From: Pelargonium cotyledonis | Taxonomy: Eukaryota > Streptophyta > Magnoliopsida > Geraniales > Geraniaceae | Reading direction: 5' to 3' | Length of the DNA stretch: 20,473 nucleotides | NCBI GenBank assembly: GCA_036897625.1 | Contig: JAYMTA010001348.1 | Span: 1-20,473, forward strand | Shown: piece after piece, positions 8,705 through 20,194 of the stretch | Layout of the letters: each line of letters begins with the position of its first letter | Numbering within the stretch: position 1 is the first letter of the stretch | Made by a program: the position numbers and the translations under genes | The notes under the pieces: generated by a model | What the model saw: only the letters and a program-made list of their open reading frames with translations | What the model was told of the DNA's origin: nothing | The model's database searches: none

Positions 8705-11700
8705 TCAGATACTTACCTCCTCTGGTAGATCAACAGGAAACATATTTATAGCACATGGATCAAAGCCAAACCCACTGTCAAAAGGACAGAGCAGAACACA
8801 TGGATCAGTAACATACACATATAACAACCTCATGTTGCATGATAAGCATAAAACATAAATGGATAAAAAAAAAACTACTAAGTGAAAATAGACAGCACGT
8901 CAAGCCAAACAAATTATAAAGTATTAAATCTCACATATAATAATGCTAGTGAACTCAAAAAGCAACAAGTTTGGTTTGAATGACAAGATGAGCCTCACAA
9001 TCTTTTTCTTTCTTTCTAAAATATATCTTAGTTAGTTATGTTTCTTTTCACTGTGTGTCACGCCTGGGACCAGTAAGGGTATAAAAGAAAATACCAGCGG
9101 GACAGAGCTAGCCGCCACACGTATGGAATAAAGAACTCCTCTGACTGACTCTCTTGTTCATATGTGAAGCGTAATTGGGTAAACATCTGCAATATATGTC
9201 TTTAGGTATAAGAGCAATACATTCCTCAAAATAGTATTATTAAAACTGAATGACCCTACTTAAATTATTTATCTTTACCTTCAACCCCTCAGCCCGCCAA
9301 GAACGACAATTTACATTTATGATCTGGAGAACTTTCTCCACCGACCACTCACCGTCTGTTCTTTGAGCATCCATGCGACTATTGAAAAAATCTAATACCT
9401 ACAAGGGTCATAGGAATCATGTCACCTAAATGCACAAAGAAATTCATACATGTTCCTACAAAACCAAAATCATTACATCCAACTTTAATTGCAAATTTAC
9501 TATTTATTTGTTCAGTTGTTCTCCAACAAATTTGAAAGATCGTGTTTATGTAAAGTACAGCAATCAATGCACAAATAAATTATTGTCAACGGAGCAAATC
9601 AAAGATTGATTATCATAATTTTAGAAGAAAATTAGATTAAGAATCCTCTGAATCCTTAAATTTGATTTTATCTGACAGTAATGATAATGCTTCAAACATA
9701 TTCTGATGTTTCCACTCATAATGATAAATTTTAAGCTTCTTTTGCAATTAATTTGTGAGCAGGACCATTCGAAGGAACAAACCAACAGCAGAAAAAAATA
9801 AAACTATGTGATTTAAGACACAAGAACATACTGTATAAATGTTTTCAATCAGCTCATTAAAGCGTGGATGACTCTTGAATGGTTGAAAGACCTCCTGTCT
9901 GTGCATTATTGCATATACAACCTGACCCAGCAGATTTAGTGAGAAATATATAAAACATGAAATTATATTCTACAACAAAAATAAAATTGAAAAATATAAG
10001 GAATAAAAATTAAGGGAACCTCTGGATTCTGAGGCAGAGCATACGTCAAGATTGCATTCATTATTTCAAGGACAATTCTAAGGAAGTCGGTATAAATATG
10101 CAACTCCGTTGTCTGCAACAAAAAACTGTTTATCTTAGACAGACATCAGCAATATAAGGGTGACGTCCAAGAACATACAACTTGCCAAACATAAATAGCA
10201 TACAAAAGTCATAGCCACTACCACATCTTCTGTGAGACTGTCTCCTTCTATTGAGTTTACTATGGTTATATGAATCTTATCACCCTTCAACTCTGCAAGC
10301 TGGTTATACCTAAACTCCAAATAAAACAAAAATGCACTTAAGCTTAGCCACCGGAAGTTATCATGTATCAACATAAACAGTAATCATATTCTAGTCTGAA
10401 AATAACGGGGCTAACGTACTTGCGAGACAGCATATCAAAAAGGCTGACCAGCCTCTGTGACGCATATGCACTCAAATGGTATACATGAGGAGCCATATTT
10501 GCTAAGGTTGCTAGGCAATTTGTATGGAGATAAACATCCTGCTAAACGAAAAATCATATGAAGGTATCAACTGTTGAACTTTACTCCAACCCAAAATCTT
10601 AAGCTAATAGTTGGAACTTGGAAGGCCTAACGAGTATATCAAAGTAGTGCCAAACTTTACATTCTTTATATATGAAATTTCTTAACACTCCTCACGTGCA
10701 AGCTGAATTAGAGAACGAACCTTACACGTGGACCAAGAAGGGAGTTAAGACATATGGGTCACTAGGCCCAAATAAAAACTATGATACTACGTAAATTTTA
10801 CTCCAACCCAAAAGCTTAAGCTAATAGGAGGGTCCAACTAGTATATCAAGTGGCGACAGACTTCAAATTCTTTCAATGTGAGATTTCTTAACATCAATAA
10901 ATCATTTATACAATTTAGTTGTATTAAAGATGATTTCAAGTCATACCCGCAACTTAGATAGGTTATATTTCAGTCCTTATCAGAATTATAACCATGAGGG
11001 AGCCAAGAGATGTCTGATGGAGGAGGCGTTCTTGATACCATGGAACGCTTGGTAGAATCTGCTCAAATACAAACAAAATCAATACATTCCTTGAAACAAT
11101 GTCAAATTTTTGACGGTATTGGTAAATTGTGAACCATACCAGCTTGTGAATGGTTGCATTGAATGAAGAATCTTGACTGAGTATGAGAAGAATAATCAGA
11201 AGCATGTATATTTGATTAGACGTCCTCCTTGAAGCATTATATAATGTTTCTAAAATTGGCATTAACTGGATTTCATCATAGAAACACCATTATGAGTATA
11301 ACTGCACTGAAGCTACAACATACCAATAGCTAACATTATGTGCTAGCTAATATGACTGAGTATAATCAAGAAAGTCAGAACTCAAGAGTCAAGGGTAAGT
11401 TCCAACAGCCAAAATGACAAATCAAAACAATCATATGACAACAATAGTATAAGAGATTCTTTTACACTTCTCTTACAAAATAATAAGCGGAAAAAGGAGA
11501 ATTATACTGAACATTAACATGGGAAATTTAAGGTATTGTTCATACCAACGTATCCACATCAGTTTGCACCAAAACATACTCCAGAAAGTTGGAGTTCCCA
11601 TGAACTAATGAATAAAGCAATAGCACAGCACCCTCATCAGCCAACCACCTACAAAGAAACGAGCTTAAAATACTCCAAAAGAAAAAGGGAAAGGAACAAT

Positions 11701-14700
11701 GGCTAATTAACAGTGATACTATTGTGTTTTTATCTTTTTACAACCTACTGAAATAGGAATAGGGTCATCAAATCAATGCTCTATACCATTATAACCAGGA
11801 TCTGCAGAAGACAAATGGAGTGCAAAGCTCAATGAACATATATTACGTCATTACGACAAAGAAATAAGGACCGCCAAAACAAACTGACATATCAATATGC
11901 ATGAGCCTCTGTATCAAGCTTGTTTTGCTCTAAAACCATACAAAATGCAATCACTGGACAGAGTTCCTTAAACACTTTGACCAAACAGGATTCATGTAGA
12001 GTCCATGTAAAAGAAAAAAAGTTAATTCTCAGCCACAGGTAATATTCAAGAAAGTTGACGTCAATCTAATCTTATCTAAATTTCAATATGATGATAAATA
12101 CAGCTAGATCCAATGAGAGAAAGAATAAAAGTAGTAGGATCTGAAATGATAAATGTTTTTATCTTTGAATACTGACAGAAAAGGGAAAATAGCACTCACA
12201 TGCCAAGAGTGTCAAATAGAGAAGCAAAAGGTAGTCTAACAACTGGACCATTGTGTGCATTCCCTTCAATATCTACACGGTCAACTGCAAGGAGGGAACT
12301 GATTAACCAACACCATATCATCATACAATCAGACACATAGAAAAAAGAGGGGCAAAAGCCAGCTTACATTCAATATCCCTTGCATTTTCCAAGGCCTTGG
12401 AAAATGGGTTCTCGAAGAAATATGTATTTTCTTTTGAAAGAGAATTTGATGTGGCACTATTGACACTTATATCTGTTATGGGCCCACTTCCCGCAACACA
12501 TTTTCTATAATAAATGAGAATAAGTAGCACATGGAGGCTGCAGTCAACCAATGGACTTCTTGAACCCTCACCACTTGAGCTCACCAAGTAATTGAATGGC
12601 AATAACACAAAAGTTGCTGCAAGTTGAAGCATACAATGTTAAAAGAATTTACTTTATTATGCCTCCAATGGAGTTAAAAATAACATAATTTATACCAGCA
12701 CCAGGACCTAAGATATTCTAAACAGAATTTAAAAAAATTCCAAATGGTCAGTCCATAAGCAAAAAGGACTGGGGGAGTAGTTTGGAGAGGCATCAAACTT
12801 AAGGAGGGAAGGAGTAGAAGTTAAGAGAAGTACATGTCAATGGCTGTATTTCCAGCTTCAATGACTCAGAAGTAATAACTATAGTATGATGTGCACATGG
12901 ATAACAAACAAGTAAATCTTGAGAAGTGAAACATGAGACGAGCTGGATGTAGCTACAAACTGAGTATATAGTTTCATATACCTGATAATGGAAATTAATC
13001 AAGTGGTCAAGCTTGTCTGCTACTTAAAATGGATACTTCATGTAAAAGGAGAAGATAATCCACAAAATCCTACTAGCATGTTTTGACACAATGCCTCCTA
13101 TGAAGGTGCACTAGAAAAATAGACACAAGACCACATGAAATATATAATATCTTCAGAGAAACCAACATACCAGCCACAGAACCAACTCTCTGAAGAACGC
13201 CAGGTTGACTCCCATCAGAAAATATTGAGTAGTAGGCACTATTTAAGGGGATGCGAGGTCGTCTGATATAATTGACTAGCAGTCTGCGAACAACCAAACT
13301 AACCAAACCATTTTCCTGAAAATTGTAGTTGCAACATTGGATATTAACACAAAGTATTGAGAATTTGTACCAGCAAATATAAAGTTATATTTGATTATTC
13401 CACCTGGGCCATTGCTGCATCAAAAAATGGGTTTACATCATCTGGTCTTGGAGATGGCCCTGAACATAGCTGAGTTGACATCGCAATGAGCAAAAAATTA
13501 AGCAGCTCCTGGTGCAGAGAGTACATGTGGGGACTGCTTGCAGTAACAATTAACTATTAGGATAACAAACGATATGAAAATCAATAATAGAAGACATGAA
13601 TAATCCAAATCATACCTCACATCTACCAAACCAATAAAATTTAGCACACTATACATGACGAGATTCTCAATGTTTTGATCTGCACACAAAAATCCCAAAC
13701 TTGAGAACCATAATGCTTCTAATCAAGAATTGAATTTTCAGTACTTGATTTTCCCCCTGGGTTTCATAGCCCAAAATTCCAAATGGTTTGAGAATGTAAA
13801 GCTTGATTAATTCCAAATAAAATTAGCACCATGAAGAAAACAAAGATATTTCTATTGCAATTTGCAATGAAACACAGGAACACAAAATTATAGACGTCTC
13901 CAAAATGATGTAACATATAGCCAAAATAAGCAAAGCACTAAAAAAATAGAATTCACAAAATGGTCAGACCACAACTCTCACCATATTAATCTGGTTCTAA
14001 TCTATAAACACCTAGTGAAGTCTCAAAAGGAATCAACAAAGTGAATATTTAAGAAAAACAGCATACCTTTGTCAATTATTGTTGCCTTGGAGTTATAAAT
14101 TACGAAAAGGTTTGGTAGGAAGGTTATTTTATTCACAGACATCGTCTTAAGTGGTAAACAAATGATGCTGTACAACTAAAAGGGGACATGTGGCAATTTG
14201 TTATGTGCTTGAAGAATTAAGAAACAAGATCGGGAGGAGACATCAAAAGCAACCACCAAGTCAATGTTATTAACGGCACAAGGCGTATAATAGCACAAAC
14301 CTCTTCTAGAGCCACATAGCAATGGCGCATGCACCGTGCCTTTTGAAATTAAGTGAACATATGTACTATATATATATATATATATATGCTAGGCATATTT
14401 AATAGATAACAATACTAAAAATACCATCTACATGAGTTCAAGAATAAAATTGATAGTTATAACTTCTAATAGTCATCATTCTTACGATAAAGATCTAAAA
14501 CCAAAGTAAAGTATTAAATCAAAATATTATCCTCTTCAAGTAGAAAAATCCCTATTTTCATCTTAATCATCAAAAGATTTATAGCTGTTTTATTGTTGGA
14601 ATACTCTTCAATGGTTGCTGTTTTTGTGTTCTGGCAATTGTGGATGAAGAATTTGAAATTGAAATTTTGGAAGGCAGAAAGTGTAGCCTAAAGGCCAAAG

Positions 14701-16232
14701 AATAGAAAGTCTGCACCACAATGCATGTATTTATTATGTTTATTTCCTTTGTGATGTTAATCATAGTTTCATTTATTTATAACCTTAATAACTTAGAAGG
14801 CCTATGGGATATTAATTTTTTTCTTTACAAAAATGAAATACATTCCAATTTAAATATGGCGAGCCACATTTGCGCAGCGCCGTAAGCCTCATCAAATGGC
14901 GCAAGAAAGGTGTGCCTTCTAGAAAGCGCTGCGCCATGAGTATTCCATGGCAAGTACCAAGCGCCATGCGCCATGGTGTTCTGTTCATAACGTTGCACGA
15001 AGTCCATTTCATACATGTAGAAAATACTGATAAAGATATCCATGTTAATAAGGTGGAGTTATTCCTGCAATAACATATGCCATCACCATCTAGACCCTAG
15101 CAAAAAACAAAACAAACATTGTCTACACAACATTGATAATGAACTAATAACAAAAAATTAGTGGCTAACAAAATAACAATGATAATAATATATGGGTAAA
15201 CCTTGCATGTGATGAATTATAAGTTGTAATTGATCTACCTCTTGGAAACCCTGCTGGTATCGATTCACTTTCATCTAGGTGCAGATATAACTCCTCAAAA
15301 TTTTCACTCCGAGCATTTTCAATCAAGTACTTCAGGAAAACAGACGAGATGTACACTGCATTTAGAGCCTTCTCATAAACCATTGATGCACCGGAAGTTG
15401 AACTAGCCTCTTGCAAACACCATGCCAGGTGAATGAAAATCTTTGCCAAATGCCTGGTGTTATAGTTGTTTTGAGCTGCACATGGACGGGGCAAAAAAAG
15501 AGTACAGCTTTTTAACATGGACATAATTTTTTTTTTAATAAAAAAGTAAATGACCATGGAGAAACAACTTTGCAACTATCAGAAGGGCCTGAAGACACTT
15601 CTAGGAAAGCTACCAACTAAGTAGGTAGGAGTGCAGACAACCTTACGCATAAAACTTATGAACAAAGTGTTCAATGCACCTCTATAAGATTATGGATGAG
15701 AAAGTGCTATTCCAATCAAACTAACAAAGATGCGAGATAAATATACGGAAGTTCTAAATCAGTTCTTAGGAAGAGGTCACAATTTCACAGCAGAAGGTAT
15801 ACATGCAGCTGAAGGTGTAGACGATATTAAAAAGAGACGAGTGACACTTCATCAAGTTACTGCTAATTTTTCACATAAATCATCAAATAAAACACTAGTA
15901 GCATTGAAACAAATGAAATCACTTGACAAATCGAACGGAACAATTGAAACAAAGCCAGTAGCATCCACAGTAGAGGCATTGGAAAGGAAAATAATCTCAC
16001 ATAACCATAGATGATGACAAGGAAAATGCAATGATCACTAACCGAAGACCTCACAGGCTTGATAAACGCGGGATTTGGGCCAGCGGAGATGAAGAGGGAG
16101 CTCGAGAAGCTTCTGCCACAAATCAGAGGAGAGAGGGAACGATTTCTCGCCGACAAATGTGCCGATTAGGTACTCCGCCTTGTCCTGCGGCCGCACGCTG
16201 GTCTGCCGCGGCGTAGAAGGCACGGCCCCCAT
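8705..16232 (-). CDS. DYM: Dymeclin (Dyggve-Melchior-Clausen syndrome protein homologue), 17+ exons
   Basis: Dymeclin is a peripheral Golgi protein, conserved from plants to animals, linked to Golgi organisation and trafficking; loss in humans causes Dyggve-Melchior-Clausen syndrome. Exons on the minus strand, all with GT-AG borders and joining in frame except exon 10: 16232-16043, 15475-15239, 13679-13616, 13533-13404, 13315-13171, 12616-12368, 12284-12200, 11648-11546, 11265-11140, 11058-10947, 10538-10420, 10309-10222, 10112-10020, 9921-9832, 9398-9279, 9186-9095, 8774-8717 (or on to a TGA at 8705). Together they encode about 700 residues, near the plant family length. Landmarks are MGAVPSTPR (start; Gly2 and Ser6 fit N-myristoylation), [79 protein letters not shown] and INMFPV. 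Exon 10 is 112 nt; the family pattern RT-V-x-YNLSKLR needs 114, so the frame breaks after ...LIRT and stops at once. All later exons remain conserved, so the lesion is recent or a sequencing error. Confidence 0.93.
10579..10897. repeat. Dispersed plant repeat, two partial copies in a DYM intron
   Basis: Copy A (about 10579-10690) and copy B (about 10797-10897) are in the same orientation, 217 bp apart. Both start TTTACTCCAACCCAAAA, share CTTAAGCTAATAG and AGTATATCAA, and end in ...ATTTCTTAACA. Between them lie CACGTG words and a GATACTACGTAAATTTT stretch that leads back into the start motif. The arrangement 'CCAACCCAAAAGCTTAAGCT ... TCTTAACACTC' is a dispersed plant sequence I have met in many intergenic regions, but I cannot assign it to a named family. 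It sits in the intron between exons 10 and 11 of dymeclin. Confidence 0.5.
13680..15238. other. Large intron 2 of DYM
   Basis: This 1559 bp intron holds an (AT)n run (about 14366-14388) and a GC-rich palindromic patch (14868-15000, listed separately). Elsewhere it is AT-rich and no conserved coding block was seen on either strand. Confidence 0.7.
14868..15000. repeat. GC-rich patch with many short palindromes inside a DYM intron
   Basis: In strongly AT-rich intron sequence this ~130 bp patch is crowded with GCGC and GGCGC words: GCGCAGCGC (14873) faces GCGCTGCGC (14925), with CCATGG at 14945 and 14970 and GCGCCATGCGCCATGG near 14960-14975. It resembles a dispersed repeat built from GGCGC and AGAAAG words rather than a coding exon. 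Open frames run through it on both strands, which palindromic low-stop sequence produces by chance. A possible MITE core, but no outer inverted repeat or target duplication was found. Confidence 0.35.
15476..16042. other. Intron 1 of DYM
   Basis: The 567 bp intron begins GTTAGTG after the Phe63/Ala64 border and ends TGTGCAG. A plus-strand open frame of 94 codons (15730-16014) lies in it; it shows no domain and is taken as chance. Confidence 0.75.
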
Positions 16233-16617
16233 TGGAAAATGGCGGGAGGTGGTCGGCGGTGGCTCTATCTGCGCACTGAGTCGACTCTGATCAGGAACCG
16301 AGTTGTGAAAACTCTGGAGTGCCGATGATTCACATCAATGGCATTACAGAGGAAGAGAGAGATCTGAAAGAGTAAGTGAAATTGAAAATTGAAAATTTCT
16401 GTTTGGTTTAATTAAAAGCTTAGAAACGAAGGTTTTGAGTTGAGATTGAGATAGAGAAAATGGAGGGCTTGTCGACCAATTTTGCTTTGGAACAACCAGC
16501 GATGCGTCATTGTTGATTTATTTAACTATTTAGGGCTGTGATGCTTGATTCTTGATCTTTACATTAAACGGTTTTAATCTAAATTTTGGGTTTAGTTTTA
16601 TTTGAGTCTAAAATTTG
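16233..16617 (-). promoter_or_regulatory. DYM: 5' UTR and proximal promoter region of DYM
   Basis: The region upstream of the dymeclin ATG is locally GC-rich up to about 16320 and then AT-rich. No convincing TATA box is seen at the usual distance, which fits a housekeeping gene. The transcription start cannot be fixed from sequence alone. Confidence 0.4.
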
Positions 16618-16631
16618 ATCGAAATGGTTTT

Positions 16632-16809
16632 TTTCTTTTAACCGTGAGATTTTTGAAGCGGGCACGCGATCAGCACATTTAAGTCATAATACACTCAGAG
16701 ACGGCAAAGTTATTTCTATCAAGTTTTAACGCATCTGCAATCACATGAACTCGAGACTTTAAGTTAAACCGGAACAACTTCTTACTAGTTGATCTACTCG
16801 CTTGATAGC
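16632..16809 (-). mobile_element. tRNA-derived SINE, copy 2, with poly(A) tail and target-site duplication
   Basis: On the minus strand the element begins GCTATCAAGCGAGTAGATCA (a tRNA-like A-box region), carries TCTCGAGTTCATGTGATTG (degraded B box) and ends in an A-rich tail (AAAAGAAAAAAA). A 14-base direct repeat with one mismatch flanks it: ATCGAAATGGTTTT at 16618-16631 and ATCGAAATGATTTT at 16810-16823. Tail followed by duplication is the hallmark of LINE-driven retroposition. It matches the SINE at 3321-3541 but lacks ~38 bp of the middle. It lies some 400 bp upstream of the dymeclin ATG, in the promoter region. Confidence 0.75.
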
Positions 16810-16823
16810 ATCGAAATGATTTT

Positions 16824-17883
16824 CAATTGATACTTGTGTGTTAAATTATTTTGTATATACGAACTCTTTTGAAGTTTTGAGTATGATCTTATAAAATCTT
16901 AGAAAATGGCTAGAGTTATCGTACAATCACAAATACTACGTGACATTAATTTTGCAATGCATTAGTGTTTTTAAATTGCAATACTTTTGTGACAAGTCAA
17001 CATTTGATTAATATATATTTTTTATCCATGTAACGGATAGTATCAATGTTAATTAGCGTGAAAATGTAGTTTAATTAGCGGATTATCTTCAGAGTGAAGA
17101 CAAAACTTCAAAAGCAAAATCAATTTATCCTCTCTCATCCTCTATCGTCTTTGCCTTTGATCTATATTTCAAATTTGGCATATTACTTGCTCAATTTTAA
17201 TCTAATATTTTCTTTAGGAGAAGTAGCAATATTGTAGAGATGATTATTAGGTTTCTGGGGTGTTTTTAATTGTTCCCACCAAACCTATGCTGCATTTCTA
17301 CGAGATCAAACAAAATTCCACCAAACATCAAATTGACATTTAATTTTTTTCTTATCAGATAACAAATTATTCTTTTAATTTCTTAGTAATCATCATCAAT
17401 GCTAATTAGTGTAAATTATTCATGCGTGCATGTTTTGGAGGTTCAACGTTAACACAACATATTTACTAATTGAATTGAGTTTTTCAACACAAACAAGATA
17501 CAATTACAAAATGTGCAAGTATAATCACGTTAATTTTACGTCGCATGTCGTGTTACAACACAAATTTAAATCTGATTTCCGACCACCTTCTGTTAGGTAA
17601 AGCTGAGTACTGAGATTGGTACAGGCCTTTGTGTGTGCGACCCAGTTATTCATTACAGCTGAGCCCAACCTAAATGGACCTCTCCAAATTTGTTAGGCCT
17701 TACATTAACTACAGACCCAACTCAATGTGGACATGACGTGATGTAATAAGAATGCATGATTCCTTGACATGCAAGATAAGTAGTGATGTTCATAATTTCA
17801 ATTAGTGCAGGAACCATAATTTTTTTAGAAAGATTTTGGAGGCAGGCCAGGTCTTGAGAAAGAAGAAGAAGAAGAAGAAGAAG

Positions 17884-17915
<32 letters not shown>

Positions 17916-18369
17916 CTAATAAAGATGCTCATGCATGGCATGTGCAATCTTATCTCTTTCAAGTTCTATGAAATTGCTTCATAAAAATACCCCAATATTC
18001 ATTAGAGAAGAGCTCATTTCTCATGATCCCAAAATTTTTCCATTTGAAAACATATTCAAAAGTGACCTATCATCATTTCTCTCACTCTCTCTGTCATCTT
18101 TTATAATCTATAGAGTGCATTGTGCCCAATCATCTACCCATTAATGCACACACAAATTAATACATATATTGGAGCACACAAGGAGTCTAAGTCTTGAGAC
18201 TAAAACACATTTAAATTGGATTCAGACGGACGTTCAACGTACACAAATTCATTGGAGCAGATCCGAATGTTAATTCGTAAATTGTCAAACTCTGGTGAAC
18301 ATGGTTGAATATAATGTACACAATTGCTGCCCTCAAGAAACACACAATACATAGACAAAACAAAGATGG
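16824..18369. other. Intergenic region between DYM and the HSF gene
   Basis: AT-rich sequence with no gene supported on either strand. It holds a (GAA)n(GA)n microsatellite (17860-17909) and nothing else that I can name. The plus-strand open frame at 17935-18144 has no recognisable domain. Confidence 0.6.
17860..17909. repeat. Microsatellite (AAG)n(AG)n
   Basis: About eight AAG units run directly into about thirteen AG units. Purine-only tracts of this kind are common near plant genes and are length-polymorphic. Confidence 0.9.
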
Positions 18370-18661
18370 CATTTAAGGAAACCTAATGAAAAACCACTAT
18401 GCATGCTAATTCTGGGACAAAACTGCTAATCATGTATATTTGTATGCTCCAGTCTACTCTATCCAAAAACTGGGATTTTTCCATTTTGGCATCAAGATGG
18501 CACAAGTTGAATTAGAAAGTCAGATAGAAGATCTCCTGATCAGCACATTTGGAACAACATTTAGAGTACAAGAATAAGATCAACAGCTCAAGACTAGCTA
18601 CTTACTTGGATTAATAGAACCCACCAAGCAACCCATCTGGCTTGCCAAAACATCTGCTACA
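18370..18661 (-). other. Probable 3' UTR of the HSF gene
   Basis: The stretch after the HSF stop codon is AT-rich, unique and noncoding. Towards its end (minus strand, about 18365-18340) it becomes T- and TG-rich as plant polyadenylation regions do. No exact AATAAA was used to fix the end, so the boundary is a guess. Confidence 0.35.
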
Positions 18662-20194
18662 TCAATACCACACACCCATCTCTTCTTCTTCTTCAATGTC
18701 TTCATCCAATAAATCTTCCCAAAACTCCTCATCATTTTTTACTCCAGCTCCAATAAACTCCCCTACTCTTTCCTCTACATGCTCTTTCTCTGGGTTATCT
18801 TGTGTTTCACCTAGTCCCAGCTCCATAGCAAGCTCCTCTAGCTCTGATACTTCAAACCCAGAAATGGCATCAGAATTTTGGGCCTCAACTTCAACAAATC
18901 CTTGGCCGAATTCATTGTTTCCAACAACATTACAATGAGGTGCTTGATCAATCTGTCTCCTCCTCTTATTACAAAATGCTTCCTCAAGTTCTTTCCTTTT
19001 CTCTCTATTGGAAAATTGCTGCAAGAAGTTTGGATTCTGCACAGCCCTAACAAGGAAGGCCATCATATGATGCTGTTTGGACTCGGTCTTTCTAAGCCTT
19101 TGTTCCATGGTTTCAAGGGACACTGTAGTGCTCTGCTGCTGCTGCCTGAGCTTCACCAGTTCCATCATAAGAACCTGCTTGTCGCGCCTGAGCCGATCAA
19201 TCTCTCCATCCAACCCGAATCGCCCAAGCTCCACACAAGGGCCTAGAGCTTCTTGTGCATTAGACAGGGCCTGAGTAGCCTTTCTCCTCCTAATATTCTT
19301 CAGCAACTGCCTTTGTCCTCTCAGAAACCCTTCATTAGCAAACTCCCATCTGTCAGGATCTACCTTCCTAAACCCCTACACAACTCAATAGCTACCATGT
19401 TCAATTCATCATAAAACACATTCCAAACAAGTCATAGAGAGTGCAACTTAATTATTGAGCTGAAAATCATGCCAATTAAATAATAGAAAACTAGCAACAA
19501 GATTTATTTTCCTCTAATTAAGAAGATTGAATAATATATATGCACCTTCCTATTCAGGCATTTGAGAAAAAAGAATCTCAGATAATCAAATGAGGTGATG
19601 CTACATCATCAGTTAACACTCGTACCTATCTCATTGAATTTGTAATCTTCCGAATTCGTTTCTTTTGTTTTATGTTTGAGAGTCTCAACCAATTTATAAT
19701 GACTGAGATTACTGATACTCTTAGCCTCTCAGGAATTTAATCAAACACTTTGTCTACACTAACATTACTGAAACATAAGATTTCAATATTTCATGGAGAT
19801 AGTGATGAGAGAACATAAAATAGGGAAAATGTAGCTAAAAAACCAAGATGTTAATTAATCAGACACATGAATGAATCAAAATAGATGTATTATACTGACA
19901 TAAGTGTTGAGCTGTCTCACAAAGCTGGAGAAATTGTTGTGCTTGAAGTATCTGGGAAGGAGACTCATGGAGAAGGCTTGAGGATCCCACACAACAAAGC
20001 TGTTGTTCCCGGAGCTCCAAGAGACAACCCGATCGGTGGCGGGGTCGTCCACGATGTCGTACGTCTTGGTCAGAAATGGCGGAGGGCCGCCGTCATGTAG
20101 GCCGTCCCTCGGGCGCGGCGCCTCCGCCCGCGGACGTGTAGGATGAACCGGCGCCGCCGCGATACTCCTCCTCCACTCGGCCTGGCGGATTCAT
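18662..20194 (-). CDS. Class A heat-stress transcription factor (HsfA6/A7/A2-like), two exons
   Basis: Nuclear activator that binds heat-shock elements (nGAAn repeats) as a trimer. Exon 1 (20194-19900) and exon 2 (19375-18662) are split by a 524 nt intron at the conserved HSF position, between QLNTY and [12 protein letters not shown] in the winged-helix DNA-binding domain. That domain runs from [18 protein letters not shown] through [16 protein letters not shown] to [16 protein letters not shown]. Exon 2 continues with the HR-A/B coiled coil (from about residue 50, [19 protein letters not shown]), with the class A insert, a basic nuclear signal ([18 protein letters not shown]) and a C-terminal AHA activation motif ([12 protein letters not shown]). 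About 335 residues in all, normal for the group. Start: [14 protein letters not shown] fits the family N terminus, but exon 1 is 295 nt where a multiple of three is needed, and the ATG frame meets TGA at 20095-20093. The DNA-binding frame has no upstream ATG of its own. An indel in the GC-rich stretch 20100-20150 is implied. Confidence 0.93.

Noticed and set aside
15730-16014. Plus-strand open frame of 94 codons in DYM intron 1
   Set aside because: No domain recognised, and it lies inside an intron with clear splice borders on the other strand.
18642-19274. Several plus-strand open frames opposite HSF exon 2
   Set aside because: Shadows of the minus-strand HSF coding exon, whose coiled coil and AHA motif identify the real frame.
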